From assembly GCF_030553305.1 (NCBI RefSeq), contig NZ_JARRAH010000001.1, forward strand, positions 2,480,001 to 2,544,000: a stretch of 64,000 nt of DNA, given 5' to 3'. Below, piece by piece: positions 33,094 to 41,059 of the stretch. A program made the position numbers and the translations under genes. The notes under the pieces are model-generated. The model saw only the letters and a list, made by a program, of their open reading frames with translations. It was not told the origin of the DNA and searched no databases. The stretch is from Halomarina ordinaria (GTDB lineage Archaea; Halobacteriota; Halobacteria; Halobacteriales; Haloarculaceae). Position 1 is the first letter of the stretch; the number at the start of each line of letters is the position of its first letter.

Positions 33094-33993
33094 TCAGAAG
33101 TCGTCGACGTCACGCCCGCCGCGCGGGGTGACGAGGTATTCGCCGTGGTCGTTCTCCCAGACCGCCGTCTCGTGGGTGCCGACGAGGATGGAGGTGCCCA
33201 TCCCGCCGACGTCGTCGTCGTGGTCGGTCGCCTCGCCGAGGGTGGTGATGGTGTGCGTCTCGTCGTCCAGGTTCCGGCCCGCGTCGCCCCGGCCGGCGTC
33301 GTTGAAGATACCGACCGGGACGTCGTCGGCGCGCTCCTCGCGGACGACGGCGATGGCACGCTCGTAGTCGCGCCAGCAGTTGTAGAGGACGATGACGAAG
33401 CCGCTGATGGCCGCGGCGCGCAGTTTCTCCGCTATCTCGTCCCACCCGCGCCACTTGTCGGACAGCGAGACGGTGCAGAAGTCGTTCGACAGCGGCGCCC
33501 CGAGGTTCGCCGCCCCGCCGAGGGCCGCCGTCACGCCGGGGACCACCTCGATGGGGACGTCGTAGGCTCCCTCGGCCTCCGCCATCGTGAACAGGAGGTC
33601 GCTCTTGCCGTAGACGTTCGGGTCGCCGCCCGAGACGTGCGCGACGTCCTCGCCGGCCCGGACGCGCGCGAACGCCTCGCGGGCCAGTTCGACCTGTCGA
33701 CCCATCGTCGAGCGGACGACCGTCTGTCGCGTCCCGTCGGGCCGTTCGAGGACGGTGCCGGACGCCTCCCCCGCCGTCGTCCCGCCGTCGGGCGCGGCGT
33801 CGACCTCGGCGCTCTCGGGCGGGAGCGTCCCGTCGCGCCGGAGGAACTCCTGGTAGAGGGTCGACGCCACGACGCAGTCGGCGGTGGCGACGACGTCCGT
33901 GGCTCGCTGGGTCATCGCGTGCGGGAGGCCGGGGCCGATGCCGACGACGTAGAGGGTGCCCGTCGCGTCGTCCGGGGTGTCCGTGTCGACCAT
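33094..33993 (-). CDS. cbiH: Precorrin-3B C17-methyltransferase paralogue (CbiH)
   Basis: A 299-residue tetrapyrrole methylase with LYVVGIGPGLPHAMTQRATDVV (about 13-34), VAHVSGGDPNVYGKSDLLF, and VVPGVTAALGGAANLGAPLSNDFCTVSLSDKW. It carries an insertion of about 25 residues (SAEVDAAPDGGTTAGEASG) compared with the paralogue at 32099-33091. Both copies are immediately adjacent (two bases apart). Haloarchaea commonly carry two cbiH-like genes; which one catalyses C17 methylation and ring contraction is not decidable here. Confidence 0.92.
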   Translation of the reverse strand: MVDTDTPDDATGTLYVVGIGPGLPHAMTQRATDVVATADCVVASTLYQEFLRRDGTLPPESAEVDAAPDGGTTAGEASGTVLERPDGTRQTVVRSTMGRQVELAREAFARVRAGEDVAHVSGGDPNVYGKSDLLFTMAEAEGAYDVPIEVVPGVTAALGGAANLGAPLSNDFCTVSLSDKWRGWDEIAEKLRAAAISGFVIVLYNCWRDYERAIAVVREERADDVPVGIFNDAGRGDAGRNLDDETHTITTLGEATDHDDDVGGMGTSILVGTHETAVWENDHGEYLVTPRGGRDVDDF

Positions 33994-33994
33994 C

Positions 33995-34984
33995 CTATCG
34001 CCCCACCGCGACGGTGACGGCGTCGTCGAACCGCTCTTTCTCCCGGAGGAGGTCGTGCTCGCGCCCCCCGGCGATGGCCGACGCCTCGGCGACGCCCGGC
34101 CAGCCGATGAGTTCCTTCGAGCGCGAGGGGGAGGGCCCCTCGAACGCCTCCAGCGTGGTCTTCTCGAAGAGGACGACGCCGGCCCCGATTTCGCGGGCGG
34201 CGTCGTACAGGCCCTTCTCGCCCTCCTTTCGGGTGCCGGTGGCGACGAAGTCCACGGCCGTGAGGTCGAGGTCGAGGTCGTCGAGGGCGGCCGTCCAGGC
34301 GTCGAGCACCTGTCGTTTCTCCACCCCCGAGACGGTCCCCGTCCCGAGGACGACGCCGTCGTCCGCGTTGCGCCGGAGGACGGTCACGTCGTCGCCGACG
34401 AGGACGGCCCGGGGGCCGTCGAGGCGCGCGACGGGGCCGAGGTCGTCGTTCAGGACGGCGAGGTTCGTCGCGACCGTGGAGTCACCGTTGACGACGTGGG
34501 CGTCGAGCGCCTTCGCCTTGCTCTCGACGCCCTGCTTGCCCGCGGCCTCGCTGGCGGTCGTCATCGCGGGGACCGCGCCCAGCCGTGCGAGGTCGCCCGC
34601 GACCTGGTTCGCGCCGTGGTGACCGCCCGTGATGGGGATGGCCCACGTGAGTTCCTCGTCGACGACCACGATGGCGGGGTCGTCCCACTTGTCGTCGAGC
34701 AGCGGCGCGGTCTTGCGCATCGCGATACCCGAGGCCATCAGCCCGACGAAGCAGTCGTACTCGCCCCAGTGCTCCGCGAAGACGTCGCCGTGGTACTCGA
34801 CGATGTCGACGCGCGCGTAGCCGTCGCCGATGCCGTCGCGGATCTCGCGGGCGGTGTCGAGCTTTCGCTCGAAGCTGATTATCGCTATCTCCTCGGCCAC
34901 CTCCCCGTCGGAGTCGGGGGTCGCGCAGTGGCCGGCCGATTCGTCCGCGTCCGTCTCGTCCGTCTCGTTCGTGTTCGTACTCAT
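33995..34984 (-). CDS. cbiG: Cobalt-precorrin-5A hydrolase CbiG
   Basis: Opens the delta-lactone of cobalt-precorrin-5A, releasing acetaldehyde. The 329-residue protein has an N-terminal acidic extension, then AIISFERKLDTAREI, a YDCFVGLMASGIAMRKTAPLLDDKWDDPAIVVVDEE block and WAIPITGGHHGANQVAGDLA (about 107-128), the CbiG signature. The C-terminal domain has LGTGTVSGVEKRQVLDAW and VDFVATGTRKEGEKGLYDAA. It fits tightly between cbiF and the upstream cbiH copy. Confidence 0.94.
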   Translation of the reverse strand: MSTNTNETDETDADESAGHCATPDSDGEVAEEIAIISFERKLDTAREIRDGIGDGYARVDIVEYHGDVFAEHWGEYDCFVGLMASGIAMRKTAPLLDDKWDDPAIVVVDEELTWAIPITGGHHGANQVAGDLARLGAVPAMTTASEAAGKQGVESKAKALDAHVVNGDSTVATNLAVLNDDLGPVARLDGPRAVLVGDDVTVLRRNADDGVVLGTGTVSGVEKRQVLDAWTAALDDLDLDLTAVDFVATGTRKEGEKGLYDAAREIGAGVVLFEKTTLEAFEGPSPSRSKELIGWPGVAEASAIAGGREHDLLREKERFDDAVTVAVGR

Positions 34985-34987
34985 GGT

Positions 34988-35854
34988 TCAGTCGTCCGCC
35001 TCGCCCTCGTCCGGGCCGCGGTTCGCCCAGTCGCCGTAGAGGTAGGAGCGCTCGTAGCCCGCCTTCCGCGCCGCGTCCCCGATGACGACCATCGCGGAGG
35101 CGCGATAGCCCGCCGTCTCCAGTCGCTCGCCGATGGTCTCGATGGTGCCCTCGACGACGTCCTCGTCCGGCCACGACGCGTGGTAGACGACCGCGACCGG
35201 CGTCTCCGGGTCGTGCCCGTCCGCGAGGAGGCGGTCCATCGTCTCGCCGACCGCGTGCGTCCCGAGGTAGAGACAGGTCGTAACGTCGCCCATCCCGACG
35301 AACGCGCCGACGTGGTCGTCGTCGGGGTCGAGGGTCTTCCCCTGCGGGCGAGTGAACGCGACGTGGTTGGCCACGCCGTTCAGCGTGAGTTGCGTCCGGA
35401 GCGTCGCGCTCGCCGCGAACGCCGAGGTGACGCCCGGGACGAGGTAGGTCGGCACGCCCTCGTGTTCGAGCGCGTCCATCTGCTCGACCGCCGCGCCGTA
35501 TATCGCGGGGTCGCCGCTGTGGAGGCGTGCGACGGTCCGCCCGGCCTCGTAGGTGTCCCGCATCAGCGGGACCAGTTCCTCGAGGTCCCTGCCGACGCTC
35601 GACACCTGCTCGGCGTCGGCGCAGTACGCCTCGAGGAGGTCGCTGTTGACCAGCGAGCCGGCGTGGACGACGAGGTCGGCCGCCTCCACCAGCCGCCTGC
35701 CGGTGACCGTGAGCAGGCCGGGGTCGCCGGGACCGGCGCCGATGAAGGGGATGCCCTCCTGGACCTCGCCGGCCGTCCGCTCCTCGATTCGGGGGTCGCG
35801 CTCCGTCGCCCGGGCGGCCGCCGTCGCGTCGATGGCTTCCTGCGGGTCGGTCAT
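34988..35854 (-). CDS. cbiF: Cobalt-precorrin-4 C11-methyltransferase
   Basis: A SAM-dependent methylase acting on C11. The 288-residue protein has IPFIGAGPGDPGLLTVTGRRLVEAADLVVHAGSLV (about 35-70), VARLHSGDPAIYGAAVEQMDAL with the GDPAxYG motif, and VPGVTSAFAASATLRTQLTLNGVANHVAFTR. The ATG at 35854 overlaps the cbiL stop by four bases; the longer upstream frame is Arg-rich shadow sequence. It precedes cbiG by three bases. Confidence 0.94.
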   Translation of the reverse strand: MTDPQEAIDATAAARATERDPRIEERTAGEVQEGIPFIGAGPGDPGLLTVTGRRLVEAADLVVHAGSLVNSDLLEAYCADAEQVSSVGRDLEELVPLMRDTYEAGRTVARLHSGDPAIYGAAVEQMDALEHEGVPTYLVPGVTSAFAASATLRTQLTLNGVANHVAFTRPQGKTLDPDDDHVGAFVGMGDVTTCLYLGTHAVGETMDRLLADGHDPETPVAVVYHASWPDEDVVEGTIETIGERLETAGYRASAMVVIGDAARKAGYERSYLYGDWANRGPDEGEADD

Positions 35855-36678
35855 CGCGACCACCCGCCGGGGCGTTCGTCGCCGCAGGCCTCGCCCTCGG
35901 CGCACTCCTCCCTGGCGACGTCGGCCGTCGCGCCCGACCGGCGTCGAACCGTCGGTCGGGGTCCGCCGTCGGTCTTCGTCACCGACTCGGCGTCGCTGGC
36001 GAAGGCCGCGGTCGCGACGTCCGAGTCGAGCCCGCGCTTCTCGGCGTAGGCCAGCGTGTAGTAGTCGCGGTCGGTCAGGTCGTCGGGGTCGTCAGTCACG
36101 ACCGTCTCGCCCGCGTCCATGTAGAGGCGACGACCGTACACGACGTCGTAGCCGGCGTCGACGAGTCGCTCGTGGGTCGCCGGCACGTCGGTGACCTTGA
36201 ACAGCACCAGCCGGTCCGGCCCCGTCGGGGCCGCTCCACGCGGGGCCTCGCGGAGCGTGAGGCTCGCGCCGGACGCCACCTCGACGCCGAGCGCCGTCGT
36301 GAAGGCGGTGACGGCGCTCACCCCCGGGACGACGTCGACGTCGACGTCCGGGTGGAAGGCCGCGAGCGTCCGCCGCAGGTGGCCGAACGTCGAGTAGACG
36401 TTCGGGTCGCCGAGCGTGACGAACGCGACGGTCCCGTCGCGGGCCTCCGGTGCGATTTCGGCGGCGGCCGCCCGCCAGGCCCGCCGGAGTTCGTCCTCGT
36501 CGCGGGTCATGGGGAAGTCGACGTCGCCGATGCGGTCCGGCGACACGTACTCGGTCGCCACCGACCGCGAGAGGCGTCCCGGCGAGTACACCACGTCCGC
36601 GGTCTCGAGGACGCGCCGCCCGCGGACCGTCACGAGGTCCGCGTCCCCCGGGCCGAGGCCGACGCCGTAGAGGCTCAT
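35851..36678 (-). CDS. cbiL: Cobalt-precorrin-2 C20-methyltransferase
   Basis: Methylates C20 of cobalt-precorrin-2. The 275-residue protein starts MSLYGVGLGPGDADLVTVRGRRVLETADVV, a standard CbiL/CobI start, and has VAFVTLGDPNVYSTFGHLRRTL (about 98-119) and VVPGVSAVTAFTTALGVEVA. It carries a C-terminal extension rich in Cys/Glu/Arg (VAREECAEGEACGDERPGG). It overlaps cbiT by four bases upstream and cbiF by four bases downstream. Confidence 0.94.
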   Translation of the reverse strand: MSLYGVGLGPGDADLVTVRGRRVLETADVVYSPGRLSRSVATEYVSPDRIGDVDFPMTRDEDELRRAWRAAAAEIAPEARDGTVAFVTLGDPNVYSTFGHLRRTLAAFHPDVDVDVVPGVSAVTAFTTALGVEVASGASLTLREAPRGAAPTGPDRLVLFKVTDVPATHERLVDAGYDVVYGRRLYMDAGETVVTDDPDDLTDRDYYTLAYAEKRGLDSDVATAAFASDAESVTKTDGGPRPTVRRRSGATADVAREECAEGEACGDERPGGWSR

Positions 36679-37247
36679 CGGCCCCTCCCGCCGTCGGTCG
36701 CCCCCTCGTCGGCCCCGCCGACCAGCATGTAGACGGGGTTGTCCGAGTCGAAACTCGTCGCGCCGGCGAGGTCGTACCCGTGGCTCACCTGGAACTGGAC
36801 GACCTCGTCGAGGAGTCCCCGTTCGCGGAACGCCTCGGTGGCGCGTCCCGCGACTTCGAGGCGTGACACGTTCATCACGACGCGGGCGACCCCGGTCTCG
36901 ACCGCGTGGTCGAGGACCGCCTCGTAGTTCCGACTCCCGCCGAGGAACAGGACGTCCGCGTCGTCCGGCAGTCCCTCCGGGGCTTCGGTCGCCCAGAGGG
37001 TCACGTTGCCGCCGGCGTCGTTGGCGGCGAGGTTCTTTCTGGTGGTCTCGATTCGTCCCGGCTTTCGTTCCAGCGCGGTCACCCGACCGGCCCGCCGCGC
37101 CGCCTCGACGGTGACGGCGCCGGTGCACGAACCGACCTCCACGAGGTGGTCGGCCGGACCGATGTCGAGTTTACCGAGAAGGACGGCCCTGACCTCCGGT
37201 TTCGTCGGCCCGGCCTTCGCGTCGTGTGGAAGCGATACCTGCGCCAT
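36675..37247 (-). CDS. cbiT: Cobalt-precorrin-6B C15-methyltransferase (decarboxylating)
   Basis: A class I SAM-dependent enzyme that methylates C15 and removes the C12 acetate carboxyl. The 190-residue protein has LVEVGSCTGAVTVEAAR (about 36-51), LERKPGRIETTRKNLAAND, and DADVLFLGGSRNYEAVLDHAV. These are CbiT features. It is the first gene of the eleven-gene operon that ends at 28315. ATG 37247 is chosen over a TTG four codons upstream. It lacks the CbiE half found in bacterial CobL; CbiE is encoded separately at 18890-19675. Confidence 0.92.
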   Translation of the reverse strand: MAQVSLPHDAKAGPTKPEVRAVLLGKLDIGPADHLVEVGSCTGAVTVEAARRAGRVTALERKPGRIETTRKNLAANDAGGNVTLWATEAPEGLPDDADVLFLGGSRNYEAVLDHAVETGVARVVMNVSRLEVAGRATEAFRERGLLDEVVQFQVSHGYDLAGATSFDSDNPVYMLVGGADEGATDGGRGR

Positions 37248-37272
37248 GAGGCAACACAACTACCGTGGGACG

Positions 37273-37317
37273 TAAAACAATTTTGGTTGTTTTAGAAAAA
37301 GCTCACTTGGGGAAGTG
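37273..37317. promoter_or_regulatory. Operator region upstream of cbiT
   Basis: Two inverted repeats lie here, just before the eleven-gene cbi operon. TAAAACAA-TTTTGG-TTGTTTTA (37273-37294) has perfect 8-base arms. CACTT-GGGG-AAGTG (37304-37317) is a perfect 5-base-arm repeat. TTTTGGTTGTTTTAGAAAA supplies a TATA-like element for the minus-strand cbiT. A COG1497-type wHTH regulator is encoded divergently at 37396 and is an obvious candidate to bind. Confidence 0.6.
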
Positions 37318-37354
37318 GGCGAGAACGACGCCGTATCGAAACCACACACGAGCT

Positions 37355-37395
37355 AAGGCAAAATTACTTTAATTGCCGGCTCGGATTGGGGGTCA
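37355..37395 (+). promoter_or_regulatory. Promoter of the wHTH regulator
   Basis: GCAAAATTACTTTAATTGCC at 37358-37377 is an AT-rich island containing TTACTTTAATT, about 20-30 bases before the ATG at 37396. It fits an archaeal TATA box with a near-leaderless transcript. Confidence 0.5.
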
Positions 37396-38211
37396 ATGGC
37401 GATGGACGCGGACGAGTCCGACGAGTTCGGCGTTCTCCGGAGCAAACGGAACGCGACCAGATACCAGATTCTGGTCCAGATAGCGGACCGCCAGCCGGCC
37501 GTCAACCAGCGGGAGATAGCCGACGCGATCGGTATCACCGCCCAGGCCGTGAGCGACTACCTCCGGGGACTGGTCGAGCAGGGCTACGTCGAGAAACACG
37601 GTCGCGGGCGCTACGAGGTGACGAAGGAGGGCGTCGACTGGCTCATCTCACAGACCGACGAGCTACGTCACTTCGTCCAGCACGTCTCCGAGGACGTCCT
37701 CGGCCAGGTGGAGATAGAGACGGCCGTCGCCACGACGGCCGTCGCGGAGGGACAGACCGTCTCGGTGACGATGCGCGACGGCGTGCTCCGGGCGATGGCC
37801 GGCGACACCGGGAACGCAACCGCAGTTGCGGTGACGACCGCGGACGCCGGCCAGGACGTGGGCGTCACGGACTTCGAGGGCGTCGTCGAGTACGACCTCG
37901 GGACGGTGACGGTCGTCTCGGTCCCGGCGGTCCAGGACGGCGGAAGTGCGGCGGTCGACCCCGATGGCGTCACGGCGCTGGCCGAGACGCACGACCTGCT
38001 CGCGGTGGCCGGGACCGAGGCGTTGGTCGCCGCCCGGTCGGCCGCCCTCGAACCGGACGTCCGGTTCGGTAGCCCCGCGGCCGTCGCGGAGGCGGCGACG
38101 AAGGGACTCGACGTCCTGTTGCTCGCGTCGACGGACCTGCTCTCGGCGCACACCGACCGCCTCCGCGACCAGAACCTCGGCTACGAGGTCGTGGACCCCG
38201 CCGAGGAGTAA
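37396..38211 (+). CDS. Winged-HTH transcriptional regulator (COG1497-like)
   Basis: A 271-residue predicted regulator. Residues 12 to about 80 form a winged helix: VLRSKRNATRYQILVQIADRQPAVNQREIADAIGITAQAVSDYLRGLVEQGYVEKHGRGRYEVTKEGVDWL, with the recognition helix near 47-58. The rest is a putative ligand-binding domain including VTTADAGQDVGVTDF and LLLASTDLLSAHTDRL. Archaeal relatives often sit next to metabolic operons. Here it is divergent from the cbiT operon across a region with two palindromes, so it may regulate B12 synthesis; this is inference. Confidence 0.82.
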   Translation: MAMDADESDEFGVLRSKRNATRYQILVQIADRQPAVNQREIADAIGITAQAVSDYLRGLVEQGYVEKHGRGRYEVTKEGVDWLISQTDELRHFVQHVSEDVLGQVEIETAVATTAVAEGQTVSVTMRDGVLRAMAGDTGNATAVAVTTADAGQDVGVTDFEGVVEYDLGTVTVVSVPAVQDGGSAAVDPDGVTALAETHDLLAVAGTEALVAARSAALEPDVRFGSPAAVAEAATKGLDVLLLASTDLLSAHTDRLRDQNLGYEVVDPAEE

Positions 38212-38263
38212 GACCGGTCGACGCTCCGTCGCGCTCTCGTCCTCGCCGTCGCTCGGACAGAAA

Positions 38264-38334
38264 TGCGCCGTCCGGGAATTGAACCCGGGCTATTGGCTTG
38301 GGAAGCCAATGTCCTACCACTGGACCAACGGCGC
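38264..38334 (-). tRNA. tRNA-Gly (anticodon CCC)
   Basis: On the minus strand the molecule starts GCGCCGTTGGTCCAGTGG and ends CCGGACGGCGCA. The acceptor stem GCGCCGT pairs with ACGGCGC; the discriminator base is A. The anticodon arm is TTGGC-TTCCCAA-GCCAA, giving anticodon CCC. The T arm has GGTTCAATTCC. It is 71 bases long and no CCA is encoded, as usual in haloarchaea. Confidence 0.95.
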
Positions 38335-38512
38335 TCGCTCGTTTCGTTCGCCCCGAGCCTCGCAGTCCCTCCGGCACTGCTCGACACCGGCGCTCGCGTA
38401 CGCAGGTTCCGCGCGCCTCCACTTCAACGTAGCGTTTCTCCCTATCGGACGAACGTCCAGAAACCGAGCGACGGAAGGCAGGTATTTGATAGCTCGGTCC
38501 CTGTCTCGGGAC

Positions 38513-39370
38513 ATGAGCGAACTCCGGTCGTACGCCATCGAGGACCTCCCGGTCGACCTCCGCCTCTCCGAGGGCGAACTCGACGCACACCGTGACCACA
38601 TCACGACGTTCATCGCGGACATCGTCGACGACGCGGGCGCGAACGGCGCGGTCCTCGGTCTCTCGGGTGGCATCGACAGCACGCTGACGGCGTACCTCGC
38701 GGTGGAAGCGCTCGGCGCGGCGGGCGTTCGCGGGCTGGTGCTCCCGAGCGACGTCAACACCGACGAGAACATGAGCGACGCCGAGCGCGTCGCGGAGACG
38801 CTCGGCATCGAGTACGACGTCGTCGACATCAACCCCATCGTCGAGGCGTTCTTCGAGGCCTACCCCGAGGAGGGCGTCGACCGACTCGTCGAGACGGACC
38901 CCTACCGGACCGCCGCCGGGAACGTCCGGGTGCGCACCCGCGGCGTGCTCAACTACTTCGTCGCCAACGCCGAGGGCCGCCTCGTCCTCGGGACGGGCAA
39001 CCGCAGCGAGACGCTCACCGGCTACTACACCAAGTACGGCGACCAGGCGGTCGACTGCAACCCCATCGGCAACCTCTACAAACTCCAGGTCCGCCAGCTC
39101 GCGGCCCACGTCGGCGTCCCCGACGACCTCGTCGAGAAGCCACCGAGCGCGGAGATGTGGGTCGGCCAGACCGACGAGGAGGAGATGGGCCTCACCTACG
39201 ACCTGCTCGACGCCATCCTCGCGCTGCACGTCGACGGGCCGCTCTCCGCGACGGCGACGATGCGAACCCTCGGCGTCGACGAGGCGGCCATCGACCGCGT
39301 CGAGGAACTGTACGCCCAGAGCGAACACAAGCGCCACATGCCGCCCGCGCCGACGCCGCTCGGGCTCTGA
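38513..39370 (+). CDS. nadE: NAD+ synthetase
   Basis: Converts deamido-NAD+ to NAD+ with ammonia and ATP. The 285-residue protein has the PP-loop SGGIDST (residues 51-57), LVLPSDVNTDENMSDAERVAETLGI, VLGTGNRSETLTGYYTKYGDQAVDCNPIGNLYK (about 163-195) and LVEKPPSAEMWVGQTDEEEMGLTYDLLD. There is no glutaminase domain, so it uses free ammonia. ATG 38513 is used; the promoter GGTATTTGATAG lies at about 38481-38492. It follows tRNA-Gly on the opposite strand. Confidence 0.96.
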   Translation: MSELRSYAIEDLPVDLRLSEGELDAHRDHITTFIADIVDDAGANGAVLGLSGGIDSTLTAYLAVEALGAAGVRGLVLPSDVNTDENMSDAERVAETLGIEYDVVDINPIVEAFFEAYPEEGVDRLVETDPYRTAAGNVRVRTRGVLNYFVANAEGRLVLGTGNRSETLTGYYTKYGDQAVDCNPIGNLYKLQVRQLAAHVGVPDDLVEKPPSAEMWVGQTDEEEMGLTYDLLDAILALHVDGPLSATATMRTLGVDEAAIDRVEELYAQSEHKRHMPPAPTPLGL

Positions 39371-39445
39371 CGGTCCGGCCCACCCCATCCCTCGTCCATC
39401 CCTCGTCTCGTTCACCGTCCTCGCGGTCGCCCTCGCTATCGCTTG

Positions 39446-40195
39446 CTATCGCTCGTTCTCGGGGTTCCCCTCGCCCTCACGTCCGGTCCCGCCGCCCAGC
39501 GCCGCCGCGTGTTCCTCGACCAGTCGCGCGAACGCCGCACGCTCGCGCTCCTCGCGGTCGGCGACGGACTCGACCGGTCGCATCAGCCGCTTTATCTCGT
39601 CGAGGGCGGGGCCGTCGTTGTCGGCGACTTCGCGTGCGACCACGTGGGGGTCCCGCCGGACGCGCGAGACGAGGCCCATCCGCAGGGCCTCCTCCGCGTC
39701 GACGACCCGCCCCGAGAGCGCGAGGTCGAGCGCGTCGCCGTGGCCCACGACGCGTTCGAGGCGGTGGGTACCCCCCCAGGCACCGAAGAGACCGAAGGTG
39801 GCGCCGGGTTCGGCGAAGGTGGCCTCGGGCGTCGCCACCCGGAGGTCGCAGGCGAGCGCGAGTTCGACCCCACCCCCGCGGGCGGCGCCGTCGATACCGG
39901 CGACGACGACGGCGGGAGACTCCTCGATGGCCCGGGCGACCCGCTGGCCGAGGCGGGCGAACTCGGCGGCCGCACTCGGGTCCGTCTCGCTCTCGCGGGC
40001 GACGGCGCCCACCGCGTCGAGGTCGGCGCCGGCACAGAACGCCGCCCCCGCCCCGTGGAGGTAGACGACGGGGGTCGGGGGGTCGGTCACGGCGTCGTCG
40101 AGCGCGTCGAGGCCCTCGGGCGTCAGTGCGTTGCGTCGGTCCGGTCGGTCGAGGGTGACGGTGCGGACCCGGTCCGCGTCGCGTGTCCGTATCAC
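39446..40195 (-). CDS. Enoyl-CoA hydratase/isomerase family protein
   Basis: A 249-residue crotonase-fold protein: VRTVTLDRPDRRNALTPEGLDALDDAV at the start, AAFCAGADLDAVGAVA (oxyanion-hole residues), VVAGIDGAARGGGVELALACDLRVA (about 98-122) and FAEPGATFGLFGAWGGTHRLERVVG. The glutamate pair typical of enoyl-CoA hydratase is only partly clear, so it may be an isomerase or another crotonase member. The start is most likely the GTG at 40195. It is transcribed divergently from the next gene. Confidence 0.87.
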   Translation of the reverse strand: MIRTRDADRVRTVTLDRPDRRNALTPEGLDALDDAVTDPPTPVVYLHGAGAAFCAGADLDAVGAVARESETDPSAAAEFARLGQRVARAIEESPAVVVAGIDGAARGGGVELALACDLRVATPEATFAEPGATFGLFGAWGGTHRLERVVGHGDALDLALSGRVVDAEEALRMGLVSRVRRDPHVVAREVADNDGPALDEIKRLMRPVESVADREERERAAFARLVEEHAAALGGGTGREGEGNPENER

Positions 40196-40255
40196 GGTTG
40201 TGGCTGGTCGGACGTTTCCAAAGGTCTTTGCCCGTCCCACGGCTATCTCGTGGCG

Positions 40256-40867
40256 ATGGAGGAAGCCGACGCCGTCCGGCGGGCCGCCCGCGCGTCCGTG
40301 GACGATATCGACCCCACTGCCCTCCGCGACGCGCTCTGGGCGGTCATCGACGGCGGTTCGACCCTCCCCGGGGCGCTCGCGCTCCTCACCGCGAGCGCGT
40401 GTGACGCCGACGTCGGCGAGGGACTCGTCGAACGCGCCGCCGGCGTCCAACTCATCTACGACGGCCTCCGACTCACGCGACGACTCGCCGTCGAGGAACC
40501 CTGGGCGACGGGTGAACGCGCGACCGGCGACATGGAGATACTCGCCGCCGACGTGCTCGTCGCACGGGGGTTCTACCTGCTCGCGCGTACCGAGGCCGCC
40601 GTCGCCGCCGTCGAGGTGGTCCGGGCGTTCGGCCGCGACCGCACCCGCGGCGACCCACCCGAGACCCTGGAGGCGGACGTCCTCGACCTCGCGGTCGTCG
40701 TCGGCGCGACCGCCGGCGGTATCGACCCCACGCCGGAACTCCGGGCCGTCGCCGCCGATGTCGCCGCCGATTACGGCGTCGACCTCCCCCGAACCGAGAC
40801 GCTCGACGCGGACACGCTTCGAACCCGTCTCGTCGGATGTGTCGACGGGGCACTCGCCGACCTCTGA
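40256..40867 (+). CDS. Conserved haloarchaeal protein (DUF7114-like)
   Basis: A 203-residue helical protein starting MEEADAVRRAARASVDDID. The mid-part includes ERAAGVQLIYDGLRLTRRLAVEEP and GDMEILAADVLVARGFYLLARTEAAVAAVEVVRAFG, an all-alpha pattern that loosely recalls polyprenyl-synthase folds but lacks DDxxD motifs. I recall the family as DUF7114, of unknown function. It has its own promoter (AAAGGTCTTTGC near 40220). GTG 40250 two codons upstream is an alternative start. Confidence 0.7.
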   Translation: MEEADAVRRAARASVDDIDPTALRDALWAVIDGGSTLPGALALLTASACDADVGEGLVERAAGVQLIYDGLRLTRRLAVEEPWATGERATGDMEILAADVLVARGFYLLARTEAAVAAVEVVRAFGRDRTRGDPPETLEADVLDLAVVVGATAGGIDPTPELRAVAADVAADYGVDLPRTETLDADTLRTRLVGCVDGALADL

Positions 40868-40915
40868 ATCGAAACGCCTAAACGCGATTCGGGGTTCCTA
40901 CAGAATGCGCAGCGC

Positions 40916-40987
40916 GCCTGGGTAGCTTAGCGGTAAAGCGCGTCCTTGGTAAGGACGAGAGCCCGGGTTCAAATCCCGGCCTAGGCT
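40916..40987 (+). tRNA. tRNA-Thr (anticodon GGT)
   Basis: The molecule begins GCCTGGGTAGCTTAGCGGTA and ends CCCGGCCTAGGCT. Acceptor stem GCCTGGG pairs with CCTAGGC with one G-T pair. The anticodon arm is CGTCC-TTGGTAA-GGACG, giving anticodon GGT; the T arm carries GGTTCAAATCC. It is 72 bases, with T as discriminator and no CCA. The mobile element begins immediately after it, so its 3' end is the likely attachment site. Confidence 0.95.
40965..40987 (+). other. Probable attachment site (attL) at the tRNA-Thr 3' end
   Basis: The T-arm and acceptor 3' half (GGGTTCAAATCCCGG, then CCTAGGCT) is the usual core for tyrosine-recombinase integration into archaeal tRNA genes. Gene content and GC change right after it. 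I looked for a second copy downstream and did not find one, so the other end of the element probably lies beyond 64000. Confidence 0.45.
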
Positions 40988-40994
40988 TACTGTA

Positions 40995-41059
40995 CTTTGG
41001 TTAAATCCTGCGTATAAAAAGCCCCACAGTGGCGATACCGTCGGTCTGGGGGTGGTCGC
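40995..41059 (+). promoter_or_regulatory. Promoter of the primase/helicase gene
   Basis: GCGTATAAAAAGCC (about 41010-41023) is a near-consensus archaeal TATA box in the 72-base gap between tRNA-Thr and the GTG start. It gives a leader of roughly 15-25 bases. Confidence 0.7.

Noticed and set aside
37248-37395. A cobalamin riboswitch before the cbi operon
   Set aside because: No B12-box or long structured leader seen; archaeal TATA and palindromes suggest protein control instead.
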